From positions 248,001-312,000 of the forward strand of contig NZ_JADLQQ010000003.1 in the NCBI RefSeq assembly GCF_015477765.1: a DNA stretch of 64,000 nt. Direction: 5' to 3'. The stretch comes from Nocardia transvalensis. GTDB taxonomy: Bacteria; Actinomycetota; Actinomycetes; Mycobacteriales; Mycobacteriaceae. Each line of letters opens with the position of its first letter. Positions within the stretch are counted from its first letter, which is position 1. The notes beneath the pieces are model-generated. The model was not told where the DNA came from, searched no databases, and worked only from the letters and a program-made list of their open reading frames with translations. This document shows positions 16,546 to 25,227 of the stretch, one piece after another. The translations under genes were made by a program, and so were the position numbers.

Positions 16546-17244
16546 ATGGGCGTGCGCGATACTTGGGCGGTGACGGAGAGAGCGGCGTCCGAGGGGTCAC
16601 CGGCCGGTAACGGTGATGGGGGCAATGGCGATCAGGCTGTGGGTAGCTTCAGGTTCTGGTTCGCTACCAAGGTCTGGGAATGGTCGGAGCAGGTGTACCG
16701 GATGTACGGCTACCAGCCCGGTGAGGTCGAACCGACGACCGAATTGATGCTCGAGCACAAGCATCCCGAGGACCGCGATTATGTGGCGCAAATGATCGCA
16801 CGATCGATCGCACGCGGCGAGCCGTTTTCCAGCCGGCATCGCATCATCGACACGGTCGGTACCGAGCACATGGTGCTGGTGGTTGCCGACCGCATACTCG
16901 ACGACACCGGCAAACCGGTGGGCACCTGCGGCTACTACATCGACCTGAACACCGCCATGGACGAGGCTAAACGCCTCACCTTGGATGAAACGCTTCCCGA
17001 CCTGGTCGAAGCCCGCGCAGTGATCGAACAGGCCAAAGGCGTGCTGATGCGGGTATACCGGATCAACGCCGAGCAAGCGTTCAAGATTCTGGTCTGGCGG
17101 TCACAAGAAACCAACACTCGGCTGCGGGCCCTCGCCGCCCAGCTGATCCACGACCTGTCCCTCGCACTGCCAGCGGCACCGGAGGTTGTGTCGGACTTCG
17201 ACCACCTGCTGCTGACCGCGCATGAACGCATACCACCGGAGTGA
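16546..17244 (+). CDS. PAS-ANTAR RNA-binding antitermination regulator
   Basis: 232 residues. PAS fold at about 33-130 (GSFRFWFATKVWEWSEQVYR to CGYYIDLN), then an ANTAR helical module at about 148-210 with the typical IEQAKGVLMRVYRINAEQAF segment. PAS-ANTAR proteins sense a signal and bind nascent RNA to prevent termination. No histidine kinase is nearby. The first 30 residues are Gly/Ser-rich and the start may be a later codon. A truncated second copy lies immediately downstream. Confidence 0.88.
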   Translation: MGVRDTWAVTERAASEGSPAGNGDGGNGDQAVGSFRFWFATKVWEWSEQVYRMYGYQPGEVEPTTELMLEHKHPEDRDYVAQMIARSIARGEPFSSRHRIIDTVGTEHMVLVVADRILDDTGKPVGTCGYYIDLNTAMDEAKRLTLDETLPDLVEARAVIEQAKGVLMRVYRINAEQAFKILVWRSQETNTRLRALAAQLIHDLSLALPAAPEVVSDFDHLLLTAHERIPPE

Positions 17245-17501
17245 GCGCCGCAGCACGAAGGGCACTTTCTCACAGCACATTTCGGTCCGGCAACCGCCCG
17301 CACGGCGGCATGTCCGCGTTCCGATGGGCATCGCTGTGCGCACGCGCGATCAGCGCCCATTCCGTTGCCGAGTGGCCGATGGTGGGCAGTTTCCGCTTTT
17401 GGTTCTCCACCCGCCGCTGGGAGTGGTCGCCCGAGGTGTACAGGATGTGCGGCTGCGAACCCGGCGAGATCGAACCCACTTTTCGCGCTCCCCGAGCGTG
17501 A
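17241..17501 (+). pseudogene. Truncated PAS-ANTAR duplicate
   Basis: The stretch VGSFRFWFSTRRWEWSPEVY and CGCEPGEIEPT matches the start of the PAS domain of the gene just upstream, then the frame ends after 86 residues with no ANTAR part. The sequence before the match is not PAS-like. This is a decayed tandem duplicate. Confidence 0.75.
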
Positions 17502-17580
17502 ACGGCCCCACAATCGATCCCTCCTTCGGCGCGTTCCGCCCGTCGTCCTTAGATTCGGGAGAGTTGGCGACACGCTGGCT

Positions 17581-17835
17581 TCAGCCCATTAGCGTCCGTT
17601 CGTCGGTGAACTCCGCTGTGTCGCAAGTGTAGTCGGCCCCGCTCACGTCGGCGTTTGCCGCGGACGCAGGCAGGGACAGCGACATCGCCGCCGCGAAGCA
17701 GCCAACGGACAGAGCAACAAGCCGCAGCAAACCAGTACTCGCTGGTCGAAGTGCGCAAGCTCGACCTCGGTCCGACCGAGTTCCCGGCCAGCCGACCGTC
17801 CGCACCCAGCGCGCGATGCGATACCCTATTCTCAT
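17581..17835 (-). CDS. Possible small secreted protein
   Basis: 84 residues from the ATG at 17835. A long basic lead is followed by a hydrophobic stretch with a signal-peptidase-like end (LLRLVALSVGCFAAAMSL, then PASAAN) and a short mature tail with one Cys. Its start touches the double operator at 17836-17865, so it would be divergently controlled with the oxidoreductase operon. No family is recognised and it may be non-coding. Confidence 0.35.
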   Translation of the reverse strand: MRIGYRIARWVRTVGWPGTRSDRGRACALRPASTGLLRLVALSVGCFAAAMSLSLPASAANADVSGADYTCDTAEFTDERTLMG

Positions 17836-17865
17836 GAGAGAGACTCTCTCGTAGTAAGAGACTCT
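17836..17865. promoter_or_regulatory. Double palindromic operator, TetR type
   Basis: The palindrome AGAGACTCT occurs at 17839-17847 and 17857-17865, 18 bases centre to centre; the first is embedded in the longer palindrome GAGAGAG-A-CTCTCTC (17836-17850). It sits 16 bases before the ATG of an operon whose second gene is a TetR regulator, so autoregulation through paired dimers is likely. Confidence 0.7.
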
Positions 17866-17881
17866 ATCTCCGAGGAGAGTC

Positions 17882-18940
17882 ATGTTTCGGGTTGTCCAGT
17901 GGGCCACCGGCGGGGTGGGCAAGGCAGCGGTCGAAGCGGTGCGGGCTCATCCCGAGCTGGATCTGGTCGGTTGTTATGTCCATTCCGAGGCCAAGCGAGG
18001 CAAGGATGTCGGTGACATCCTCGGCACGCAGCAGGTGGGGATCATCACCACCGACGACGTCGAGGAGATCCTGGCGTTGGACGCGGACGTGGTGGTGTAT
18101 GCGCCGCTGATCCCGAATGCAGGTGAGGTGGCGCGCATTCTCCGGTCCGGCAAGAACGTGGTCACCCCGGTCGGCTGGTTCTATCCGAGTGAGCGTGATG
18201 CCGAACTGGCGCGGGCGTGCATCGACGGTGGCGTCACCTTGCACGGTGTCGGCATCAATCCCGGCGGGACGACCGATCTGCATCCGCTGGTGCTCTCGGC
18301 GATGTCGTCGAAGGTGACGTTCGTGCGGGCCGAGGAGTTCTCCGACATGCGCACCTACGACGCCCCCGACGTGTTGCGGTGGGTGATGGGCTTCGGCGAC
18401 ACCCCCGAGCAGGCGCGCGAATCCCCGATGCTCGGTCTGCTGACCGGCGGGTTCACCCAGTCGGTGCGCATGTGTTTGGACACACTGGGATTCGCCGACG
18501 CCCCGATCCAGACCTCGCACGAGATCGCCGTGGCCGCTGCACCGATCGAGTCGCCGATGGGGATCATCGAGCCGGGCCAGGTCGCGGGGCAGCGCTTCGC
18601 GTGGGAGGCGATGGTCGGCGATCAGCCGGTCGTCCGGATCGCGGTCAACTGGCTGATGGGAGAGCAGAACCTGGAGCCGGCCTGGGAATTCGGGCCCGAG
18701 GGGGAACGCTACGAGATCGAGATCAAGGGAGACCCCGACACTTTCGTGACCATTCGGGGTTGGCAGCCCGCGACCATCGCGGAAGGGCTGAAACGCAATC
18801 CCGGCATCGTGGCGACCGCGAACCACTGCGTCAACTCCATCCCGTACGTGTGCGCGGCCGCACCCGGGATCAAATCCAGCCTGGACCTGCCCGTCGTCGC
18901 GGGGCGCGCACATCCGGATCTGGGCGGCGCGCGTGGCTGA
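17882..18940 (+). CDS. Dihydrodipicolinate-reductase-like NAD(P)-dependent protein
   Basis: 352 residues. N-terminal Rossmann domain (VVQWATGGVGKAAVEAV) with a central TPVGWFYPS segment and a GVGINPGGTTDLHPL motif near 138, typical of the DapB-like amine dehydrogenase family found in actinobacteria near lipid or secondary metabolism genes. The reaction is unknown. First gene of a three-gene overlapping unit with TetR and a membrane protein. Confidence 0.85.
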   Translation: MFRVVQWATGGVGKAAVEAVRAHPELDLVGCYVHSEAKRGKDVGDILGTQQVGIITTDDVEEILALDADVVVYAPLIPNAGEVARILRSGKNVVTPVGWFYPSERDAELARACIDGGVTLHGVGINPGGTTDLHPLVLSAMSSKVTFVRAEEFSDMRTYDAPDVLRWVMGFGDTPEQARESPMLGLLTGGFTQSVRMCLDTLGFADAPIQTSHEIAVAAAPIESPMGIIEPGQVAGQRFAWEAMVGDQPVVRIAVNWLMGEQNLEPAWEFGPEGERYEIEIKGDPDTFVTIRGWQPATIAEGLKRNPGIVATANHCVNSIPYVCAAAPGIKSSLDLPVVAGRAHPDLGGARG

Positions 18941-19529
18941 ATCGTTGCGGGACCGGCAGAAGGCACAGATCCGTGGAGACATTCAACGGGCAGCGGTGCG
19001 ACTGTTCGCCGAGCGCGGTTTCGACGCGGTGACCACCGAGGAGATCGCGGCGGCCGCAGGTATCGGGCACAGCACCTACTTCCGGTATGTGACCAACAAA
19101 GAGGACCTGCTGCTGGGCATTCTTCGCCGGGCCGGTGCGGTCATCGTCGACAACCTGCAGGCACGGCCGGGCAGCGAGTCGGCCGAAGAAGCGCTGTGCC
19201 AGGCGAGCTTGCGGTGGAGCCGAGCATTTGTCGCCGAGGAGGAGGCATTGGGCAACTGGCGCACCGCGATTCGAGCCGCACCGCAGGTACTCGACCGAGT
19301 CGCAGTGGTCGGCCAGTTCGAGCGCGCGCAGCTGACCAAACTCGTCGGCGACCGCATGGGTGCGCAACCCGACGAGGATATCCGGCCCGGCCTGCTCGTC
19401 CACACCCTGCTCGCTGCCGCCGAGTTCGCCTTCCTGCGCTGGCTCGAAAACGACGATCCCCGCGACCCCACCCTGCATCAGCTCACCGAACAAGCCCTCG
19501 AAGGAACCAGGACCCAATGTTGGAAGTAA
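18933..19529 (+). CDS. TetR-family transcriptional regulator
   Basis: 198 residues starting with GTG inside the end of the upstream gene (eight-base overlap). N-terminal helix-turn-helix TTEEIAAAAGIGHSTYFRYV at about 30-50, followed by a ligand-binding helical domain. Likely represses its own operon through the double palindrome at 17836-17865. Confidence 0.92.
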   Translation: MAESLRDRQKAQIRGDIQRAAVRLFAERGFDAVTTEEIAAAAGIGHSTYFRYVTNKEDLLLGILRRAGAVIVDNLQARPGSESAEEALCQASLRWSRAFVAEEEALGNWRTAIRAAPQVLDRVAVVGQFERAQLTKLVGDRMGAQPDEDIRPGLLVHTLLAAAEFAFLRWLENDDPRDPTLHQLTEQALEGTRTQCWK

Positions 19530-20236
19530 CCGAACCCGCAGCGGCACACCCTGCGCGCAGCGCCGGAATTCTCCGTGTCTGGATGGTGGTGGCCGCCTTC
19601 GTCGTGGTCGGTGCCGCGGTACCGATCGCCCTGCATATCGCACGATACGGCGTCAACGTCGGGCAGCTCACTCTGGTGGCGTTCACCTGGATCAATGTGA
19701 TGATCGCACTGTGGGAGATCTGCCTGAATCTGCGCATCTCACTGATCGAGCGCCAGCACACGCAGTTCGTCGCGGACTACCGCGGACGCGAACTCGACCG
19801 GGTGATCGACTTCTTCACCGCCCCCATCCGACTCCGTGAGATCGTGTTGCCCAGTACCTGGGCGGAGGTCTGGTCGTCGTACTCGCTGTTCGATCCCGCC
19901 TATGCCAACCGTCGGTCGTTCGGGTTCTGGGTCGACTCCGGCAACGGGTACGTGACGCTGATCCCGTCGCTGCTGTTCATCTACGGTGTCACCTTCGACA
20001 TCATGCCGGCGCGCACGTTGGGGATCATGGGCCTGGTCATCTTCTGGATGATGTTCTACGGCACGGTCATCTACTACGTCGCCTACTTCTTCAACAAGGA
20101 GCACGTCGGGCACACCAAACGCAACCTCGCGATCTTCATCGGCGGGACGAACAGCCTGTGGATCTTCGCACCGGCATGGGGCATGGCCGCCAGCATTATC
20201 CTGATCAACACCGACTCCTTCGGGTTCCTCCGATAA
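19517..20236 (+). CDS. Multi-pass membrane protein (possibly AveC-like)
   Basis: 239 residues from the ATG at 19517, overlapping the TetR stop by 13 bases. About six hydrophobic helices; charged loop ERQHTQFVADYRGRELDRV. The general look (WEICLNLRI, FGFWVDSG, NSLWIFAPAWGMAAS) recalls actinobacterial proteins labelled AveC-type spirocyclases, but this assignment is tentative. Coupling to an oxidoreductase and a TetR gene suggests one metabolic or detoxification unit. Confidence 0.75.
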   Translation: MLEVTEPAAAHPARSAGILRVWMVVAAFVVVGAAVPIALHIARYGVNVGQLTLVAFTWINVMIALWEICLNLRISLIERQHTQFVADYRGRELDRVIDFFTAPIRLREIVLPSTWAEVWSSYSLFDPAYANRRSFGFWVDSGNGYVTLIPSLLFIYGVTFDIMPARTLGIMGLVIFWMMFYGTVIYYVAYFFNKEHVGHTKRNLAIFIGGTNSLWIFAPAWGMAASIILINTDSFGFLR

Positions 20237-20416
20237 GTTCTGCGCTCGCTCATCGGCATTTGCGGTCGTTCAGCTGTCGTCGCCATGATCGGTCCGCACA
20301 GCGGATCTGGAACATGTTCACTCAGTGGATCACCGGCTGTCGGTGGTCCTACGACTGGCAACGCGGTGGTCCCACAACGGTGGCGAACGACAACACGGCG
20401 TCCAGTGCGAAACGCC

Positions 20417-20422
20417 TAGGAT
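20417..20422 (+). promoter_or_regulatory. -10 element giving a leaderless start
   Basis: TAGGAT ends seven bases before the ATG at 20430, which places the expected transcript start at or within a base or two of the start codon. No good -35 box is visible. Confidence 0.45.
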
Positions 20423-20429
20423 GGGATAC

Positions 20430-20537
20430 ATGAGGATTCTGGTGACGTTGGGTCTCGTGGCTGCGGTCGTCTTCGCTGTCAGCAAGTTCCGTCAGCGCAA
20501 CGAGGCGGACCTGTGGCATGAGGTAACCGCCCGCTGA
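20430..20537 (+). CDS. DLW-39 family small membrane protein
   Basis: 35 residues: one membrane helix (RILVTLGLVAAVVFAVSKF), then RQRNEADLWHEVTAR. The ADLW-x-E-x-T ending is the hallmark of the actinobacterial DLW-39 micro-protein family, commonly encoded near tRNA-Ala and gyrA. That placement supports this as the ancestral neighbour of the tRNA, now about 4 kb away. The function is unknown. Confidence 0.75.
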   Translation: MRILVTLGLVAAVVFAVSKFRQRNEADLWHEVTAR

Positions 20538-21129
20538 GCGCCTGCTCGCCGGAGTGTTCTCGCGGCGCGAACTCCGTTGCTGACGCCGGTGAACGACTGC
20601 TCAGGCTGTGCCGGCGGAATCGGCGAGCTTCCTCCACCTCTTCGCACGGCTCGGTGCGCCCGCCCAGGGCTGCGTTTCTCCAGGCGGGCACACCCGATCT
20701 TCGACGTCGTCCATGCATGTCCGGACAAGGAAGGCAGAACGCCGGACCGGGTCACGCTAACACCGCCCACTCAGATTTCCGGGCAGGTTAGCGCGCACCG
20801 CGGTCGTGGCGGTGCACGGGATCGGCGGCACACATCAATCGACGATAAGTTGGTCGCCCCGACCCTTCTGGTACCCCGCCGACTCGACGGCCGCTCCGAA
20901 TATCGGATGGTGCATGACCGTCCTTGGGAGGGTTCGGCCGCGCGCTGTCTCGGATACAGCTGGCACCGGCGGGCGGATGCACAGAGCCGCTTCGACCCGC
21001 CGGTGCCGGCACCGCAATTCCCGTATCCGCCACGCATCATTCGCCGGACCTCGGGCCGACGTTTAAGGTCTAACCGTTGGGCTACGCCGTGCTCGCAGGT
21101 GTAGGTCTCCGCGGGCTTGGAGGTTGACG
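20538..21129. other. Gene-free stretch with decayed coding scraps
   Basis: About 590 bases. Two different plus frames give short protein-like runs (AVHGIGGT near 20807, YRMVHDRPWEGS near 20900), suggesting a frameshifted remnant of a lost gene rather than a functional one. The right end contains a tRNA-D-arm-like run on the minus strand. No intact gene was found. Confidence 0.5.
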
Positions 21130-21675
21130 GTGAGTGGTGTCGGCCGCAGTGTCATCGCGTCTCGGCTGGTGGCCGAGGACGGGCAGACGGTCGCAATCGA
21201 GGTGGACAAGCCCCGGCCCATCGACAGTGACGGCGCCGAATGTGTATTCCGGATCGACGGCCACGAACGCACCGCGCACGGGACAGATGATCTGACCGCG
21301 CTGTATGGTGCGCTCGTCCAGATCGGTGAGTTGCTGGCGGAGGCGAACCACGACGCGCACCGCGCCCGGTTTGTCATTCCCGCCGAACTCGGTTTCCCGA
21401 ACCAGGCTGCCGATCATGCATCCGCTCCCGCCGAGATGAGCGAGGTGGTGGCGACCCGGTCGATCACGAAGGTTGGCCATCGCCACCTGGTCAGGATCGG
21501 TCGGCCGTTCCAGGCTGACGGCAATCAGCTGGCGTTGTGTCCGTTTCATGTCGACGACCGGCCGCTTGCGGTGGCGGGAGGCTGGGACGGAATGCAGGCA
21601 TTGTTGACCGCCGTACGAATGATCGGTGCCTTGTTGCAACTTCCGCCGGACTGGCCGGTGCGCACCGCGCCGTGA
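21130..21675 (+). CDS. Internally duplicated small protein (DUF6968-like)
   Basis: 181 residues from GTG 21130, chosen because GGAGG ends six bases before it. The two halves resemble each other: each has an I/V-A-S/T-R opening, a beta-rich centre with CVFRIDGHE or LCPFHVDDR, and a final helix (LYGALVQIGELL / LLTAVRMIGALL). The protein therefore arose by tandem domain duplication. Similar single domains occur in Nocardia and Rhodococcus. The function is unknown. Confidence 0.7.
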   Translation: MSGVGRSVIASRLVAEDGQTVAIEVDKPRPIDSDGAECVFRIDGHERTAHGTDDLTALYGALVQIGELLAEANHDAHRARFVIPAELGFPNQAADHASAPAEMSEVVATRSITKVGHRHLVRIGRPFQADGNQLALCPFHVDDRPLAVAGGWDGMQALLTAVRMIGALLQLPPDWPVRTAP

Positions 21676-21689
21676 CGCTGCCGGGCGGA

Positions 21690-21834
21690 AGCCAGCCACC
21701 CGGGATCTGAAGCTGCCGGTGCCGCTGCGCTCGCCTTCCTGACCGTCCCACACAGCGATCAGACGGTCGCAAGAACCGAGCACCGCCTCGTTCGCGGCTT
21801 CATAGGCGTCGGCGTTCGCTTCGTCGAAATCCAG
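21690..21834 (-). pseudogene. Remnant of a SLOG/TIR-like protein in frame after the DUF1152 stop
   Basis: Reading on past the TGA of the DUF1152 gene, the frame gives LDFDEANADAYEAANEAVLG and SCDRLIAVWDGQEGER, which resembles the nucleotide-binding end of SLOG/TIR-like or deoxyribosyltransferase-like proteins. No start precedes it and it runs into unrelated sequence, so it is a fragment. Confidence 0.5.
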
Positions 21835-22998
21835 TCACAGCACCAGATACAGCGGCGGCCGGAAATTGTCCGGCCGTCGTCGGCCCAGCAGTTCGCGCAA
21901 CGCCACCGTGGCGGCCGGGTCGATGGCGGATACCAGCTCGGCGGCTCGGCGCACGGTGAGCGCGTCGACGTCGCGGGCGGCAGCCTGGTCGACGTACCGG
22001 TCGATGACGTCCAAGGTGTCCAGGGACGGGATCCGCACTTCGGCGTGTTCGCCTGCGGCTCTGCGGCGTTCGACATCCAGTTCGCTGCGGCCGCCGCGGC
22101 GGTCTCGCAACAACTGTTCCGCCTGATCAAGGCTGGTCGTGCCGAGGAGGGGCGCTGCCAGCGACGAATCGAGCAGCGTCCGAGCGTCTATCTCGTAGAC
22201 GATGGTCGCGGCGGCGTTGAGATCCAGGAGCGCGTTCCGCTGCGTCTCTACCGCGCCGCGCCACCCGCCTGCGGCAGCAGCCAACAGCGCGTTGGCTTCC
22301 GACGGATGCCAGGACCAGATGTCGTTGAAGGGTTCAACGTCCTTCGGGGTGAGTTCGGCGACCGGCTGCGCTTGGAGTTTGTCGAGCCGGACCCTCAATT
22401 CGGGGCTCGATAGCTCCCCGTCCATGCCGATCCCGGCCACCAGCACGCGAGTGGGAATCCCGGATTGCACGGCCGCGGCGAGGGCGAGCGAGTCGGCCAG
22501 CGGAGTCCGCAGGCTCGCCTCATGGCCTTCGCCGAGGATGTCGCCGCCGACGTCAACCACGACCACCTCGTCCGCGTCGAACACTGCCGCCGCGCGGCCA
22601 ATTAGCTCGGCCAACCCGGTGGCGCCTGCGTCCGCCTCCAGCAACAGCAGTGGGTGACTAATACAGCCAGCCAATCGCGGCAGCGTCGATCGGCCTTTCC
22701 GCAGCGCGGCCGTCTCCACGATCTCCGCGACACCCCCACGGTCAACCAGCCCATGGAAGTCCTCACGCACGCGAGGACCGGGGGAAGGGTCGATCATGAA
22801 CCGGTCCCACGAATAGCTCATGATCGCCGTTACCCCCAGTTCCGGCATAACTGAGGCGAGCATGGCGGCGGAAACCGCATCTCCTCCCCCACCAGCGGCA
22901 ATCGCTATCGCCTTGGTGGGGTGACGACCGATCTCTTCGTACACGAGCGGCACCGTGTCCACCGTGATGTACATATGCCCGGTCACACCGATGCGCAC
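21835..22998 (-). CDS. DUF1152 domain-containing protein
   Basis: 387 residues from the GTG at 22998, chosen because GGAGGA stands nine bases upstream and the preceding frame is not protein-like. A glycine-rich nucleotide-binding-like motif IAIAAGGGGDAVSAAML lies near 30, with VVDVGGDILGEGHEASLRTP near 190 and DGELSSPEL near 225; these fit the DUF1152 family of unknown function. It is divergent from cutA. The frame carries a second domain-like segment beyond its stop (see remnant). Confidence 0.8.
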   Translation of the reverse strand: MRIGVTGHMYITVDTVPLVYEEIGRHPTKAIAIAAGGGGDAVSAAMLASVMPELGVTAIMSYSWDRFMIDPSPGPRVREDFHGLVDRGGVAEIVETAALRKGRSTLPRLAGCISHPLLLLEADAGATGLAELIGRAAAVFDADEVVVVDVGGDILGEGHEASLRTPLADSLALAAAVQSGIPTRVLVAGIGMDGELSSPELRVRLDKLQAQPVAELTPKDVEPFNDIWSWHPSEANALLAAAAGGWRGAVETQRNALLDLNAAATIVYEIDARTLLDSSLAAPLLGTTSLDQAEQLLRDRRGGRSELDVERRRAAGEHAEVRIPSLDTLDVIDRYVDQAAARDVDALTVRRAAELVSAIDPAATVALRELLGRRRPDNFRPPLYLVL

Positions 22999-23094
22999 TA
23001 CTACCGATCCTCCTTTGGCAGCGGTGAATCCGCTCACCTGGACGTATCGAACGCTTCTGCCCGCGCTGTAGGCCCGAAGCTTAATGTGGCGACT

Positions 23095-23427
23095 ATGACA
23101 AAGGCGAGAGTTTGGACGGTCACCTCGACGACCCCGACTGAGAAGGACGCGCGAACTATAGCGAGAGCCGTGGTTGGCGAACGTCTCGCGGCTGGAGCCG
23201 AGATCACCGGTCCGGCCGTCTCGGTGTTCTGGCACCTCGGGGAACTTGGCGAAGGCAATGAGTGGCGTGTCAGCCTGCGCACGTCCGCCACTACTCGAGA
23301 TCGTCTTGCTGCTCGCGTGGCTGAGCTTCATCCGTGGGACAGTCCGGAAGTCACGGCTACCCCTGTGGAATGGTGCCTTGAGACCTACGCCGAATGGATA
23401 GAGCGCACTACAGCCGAGCGGGAATAG
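23095..23427 (+). CDS. cutA: CutA-family protein
   Basis: 110 residues. CutA trimeric fold pattern: VTSTTPTEKDARTIARAVV at the start, GERLAAG in place of the usual ERLAAC, then SVFWHLGELGEGNEWRVSLR, a helix, and ELHPWDSPEV near 80. Usually called divalent-cation tolerance protein, though its true role is uncertain; the metal-linked Cys is replaced by Gly. Its last 20 bases overlap the end of the convergent regulator gene. Confidence 0.88.
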   Translation: MTKARVWTVTSTTPTEKDARTIARAVVGERLAAGAEITGPAVSVFWHLGELGEGNEWRVSLRTSATTRDRLAARVAELHPWDSPEVTATPVEWCLETYAEWIERTTAERE

Positions 23428-24646
23428 GCGCGCAGGCCGATCCTGTGCGACGCGCAAAGTCGGTCGCACCAACGATGCCCATCGTGGCGCAACGTTGCGC
23501 GACTTCTCGTACTCGGGCTAGTGGTCGCGCTGATGCGATTGTGACTGAGAGGTCGAACGCCTTCTTCGCAATTGAGAGGGCCTCTACGTCGTCCCCCGCG
23601 TCGAGGTAGGCGTCGGCCAACCAGGTTAGGTAGAGCGCTTTGTCACGAGCCCACTGGTCGGGGTACGTGGCGAGAGCGCTCCTCAATGGCGCGATTGCCT
23701 TATCCGGTTGGTGGAGGACTGACCAGACTCGGCCTGTCATGATGTCGAGTTCTGCGTGGTTGACCCATGCGCACCAGGCTGCCTTGGTTCCGTCGTCGTT
23801 CTGCAGTGCGTCTCGGGCGGTGTCGAGCGCGCGGGCAGCTCCGTCGCAGTCGCCGGAGATCGCCAGCGACCACGCCCGGCGCGACTCCAGTAGCGCTCGC
23901 GCTTTCGGCGGCGCACTGAGACCTATTGCAAGACAGGCCGAGTCAGCTGCTTGCACCGCATCCTCGGTACCGCTGGCGTAGGCGATGTGGATGTATGCGT
24001 TTGCTGCAAGTTCTGGGCTATTGGCTTCTTCGGCTGCACGGTGGCTGTATTTGAAGAGATCGATTGCCTTGTCTTTGAACCCAGCGTCGAACGCTGCCCA
24101 TCCGGACTGCTGCGCTTGTTCGGCAGCTAGCTCTGTGAGGCTTCTCCTTGCGGCGGGAGAGCAGCACGACCGGCTTAGCGTCTGCTCGGTGCGCTCCAAC
24201 TCCACGTAGTAGGTCCGGAAAGTGTCAGCGCCGCCCAAGTAGCTGTCGATTCCGACGAGTCGCGCAAACTTCTGGCGCATCTCCTCAACGTCAACGGTGC
24301 CGACTCGGCGCGGCGTCTCGGCCAGACCGGCTGCGCTGAAACCGGCCAGAGCCAGGAAGGCTCGGCGTTTCGTGGCTTCCTCCCTTTCGGCGTCACGTTG
24401 GGTCCGTTTCGGATACAGACCGAGGTCATCCGGTGATCCGACTTCCAACAGTGCCACGAGAGCTTGCCGAGTCGCACCTCGTGGCCAAGAAACCTCGCCG
24501 CACTCGATCCGGCTGATCGCCTGTGCGTCGACCGCCGACCGGTGCCCGGTTGTCCGCTCGACATGCTGGCACACCAATTCGGCCAGCTCGGCCTGAGTCC
24601 ACCCCCGAGCCAACCTCAGCGACTTGAACCGCTCGTTCGTCCCCAC
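23408..24646 (-). CDS. XRE-family regulator with TPR-like C-terminus
   Basis: 412 residues from the GTG at 24646. Helix-turn-helix at about 8-60 (LRLARGWTQAELAELV, QAISRIECGEVSWP), then a RRAFLALAGFSAAGLAE segment typical of actinobacterial XRE-TPR regulators, and helical repeats to the end. Such regulators often control the small genes beside them. It is divergent from three small rightward genes. Its codon choice is visibly less GC-biased than the host genes to the left, suggesting transfer. Confidence 0.85.
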   Translation of the reverse strand: MGTNERFKSLRLARGWTQAELAELVCQHVERTTGHRSAVDAQAISRIECGEVSWPRGATRQALVALLEVGSPDDLGLYPKRTQRDAEREEATKRRAFLALAGFSAAGLAETPRRVGTVDVEEMRQKFARLVGIDSYLGGADTFRTYYVELERTEQTLSRSCCSPAARRSLTELAAEQAQQSGWAAFDAGFKDKAIDLFKYSHRAAEEANSPELAANAYIHIAYASGTEDAVQAADSACLAIGLSAPPKARALLESRRAWSLAISGDCDGAARALDTARDALQNDDGTKAAWCAWVNHAELDIMTGRVWSVLHQPDKAIAPLRSALATYPDQWARDKALYLTWLADAYLDAGDDVEALSIAKKAFDLSVTIASARPLARVREVAQRCATMGIVGATDFARRTGSACAPIPARL

Positions 24647-24863
24647 GTCTTTCGCCGGTCGGTAGCCGTTGTTTGCCCATAGTTTTGCGCTGTTCCGGGC
24701 TGTGTACAACCGGAATTCTGAAATCAAGCCCCGCCGCCGGGTTGACGCCTCAGCCTTCAGCCCCTCGGCACGTCGACCGACCCATACCGACGCCACCCCG
24801 GTCGGCGGCGCATCCCTGGCGGTGGGTGCCTCAACCGTTCACCTTGACACGGAGCGCAGGCAC

Positions 24864-25211
24864 ATGAAGGCAAACCGATTTCTGGTCGAAGAGCTCTCTG
24901 GAAACGCCCGGCGCCAGCTGCGGGACGACACCCGCCATAGCGAGTTCGATCTGGCCCGTACCACGCGGCAGGTCAACAACCCAATCCAGCGTTTGCTCGA
25001 CGCTCCGACGGACGCCGACGAGGTCTCGGCTGTTGTCGTCGAGATCCTTTGCTGCACAAAGCTATACGAGTGCAGCGCTGATCCGAGTATCAGCGACCCG
25101 ATACAGGCTCAGCGCCTTCTCGAACGGCACGTGAACCACGGAGCGGGAATGTGCCCGCCCTACCTGGCCGCGACGGCGTATTTCACTGCGGGACAAGGGG
25201 AGTACGAATGA
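24864..25211 (+). CDS. Hypothetical protein beside the XRE-TPR regulator
   Basis: 115 residues from ATG 24864. Alpha-helical, two Cys in EILCCTKLYEC, ending TAYFTAGQGEYE. No family recognised. Being divergent from the regulator suggests control by it. Confidence 0.6.
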   Translation: MKANRFLVEELSGNARRQLRDDTRHSEFDLARTTRQVNNPIQRLLDAPTDADEVSAVVVEILCCTKLYECSADPSISDPIQAQRLLERHVNHGAGMCPPYLAATAYFTAGQGEYE

Positions 25212-25227
25212 CTCCGGAGTACCTGCG

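Noticed and set aside
21061..21095. tRNA D-arm-like run on the minus strand (GGCGTAGCCC-AACGGTTAGACC)
   Set aside because: No anticodon or T-arm and no pairing acceptor strand could be found on either side.
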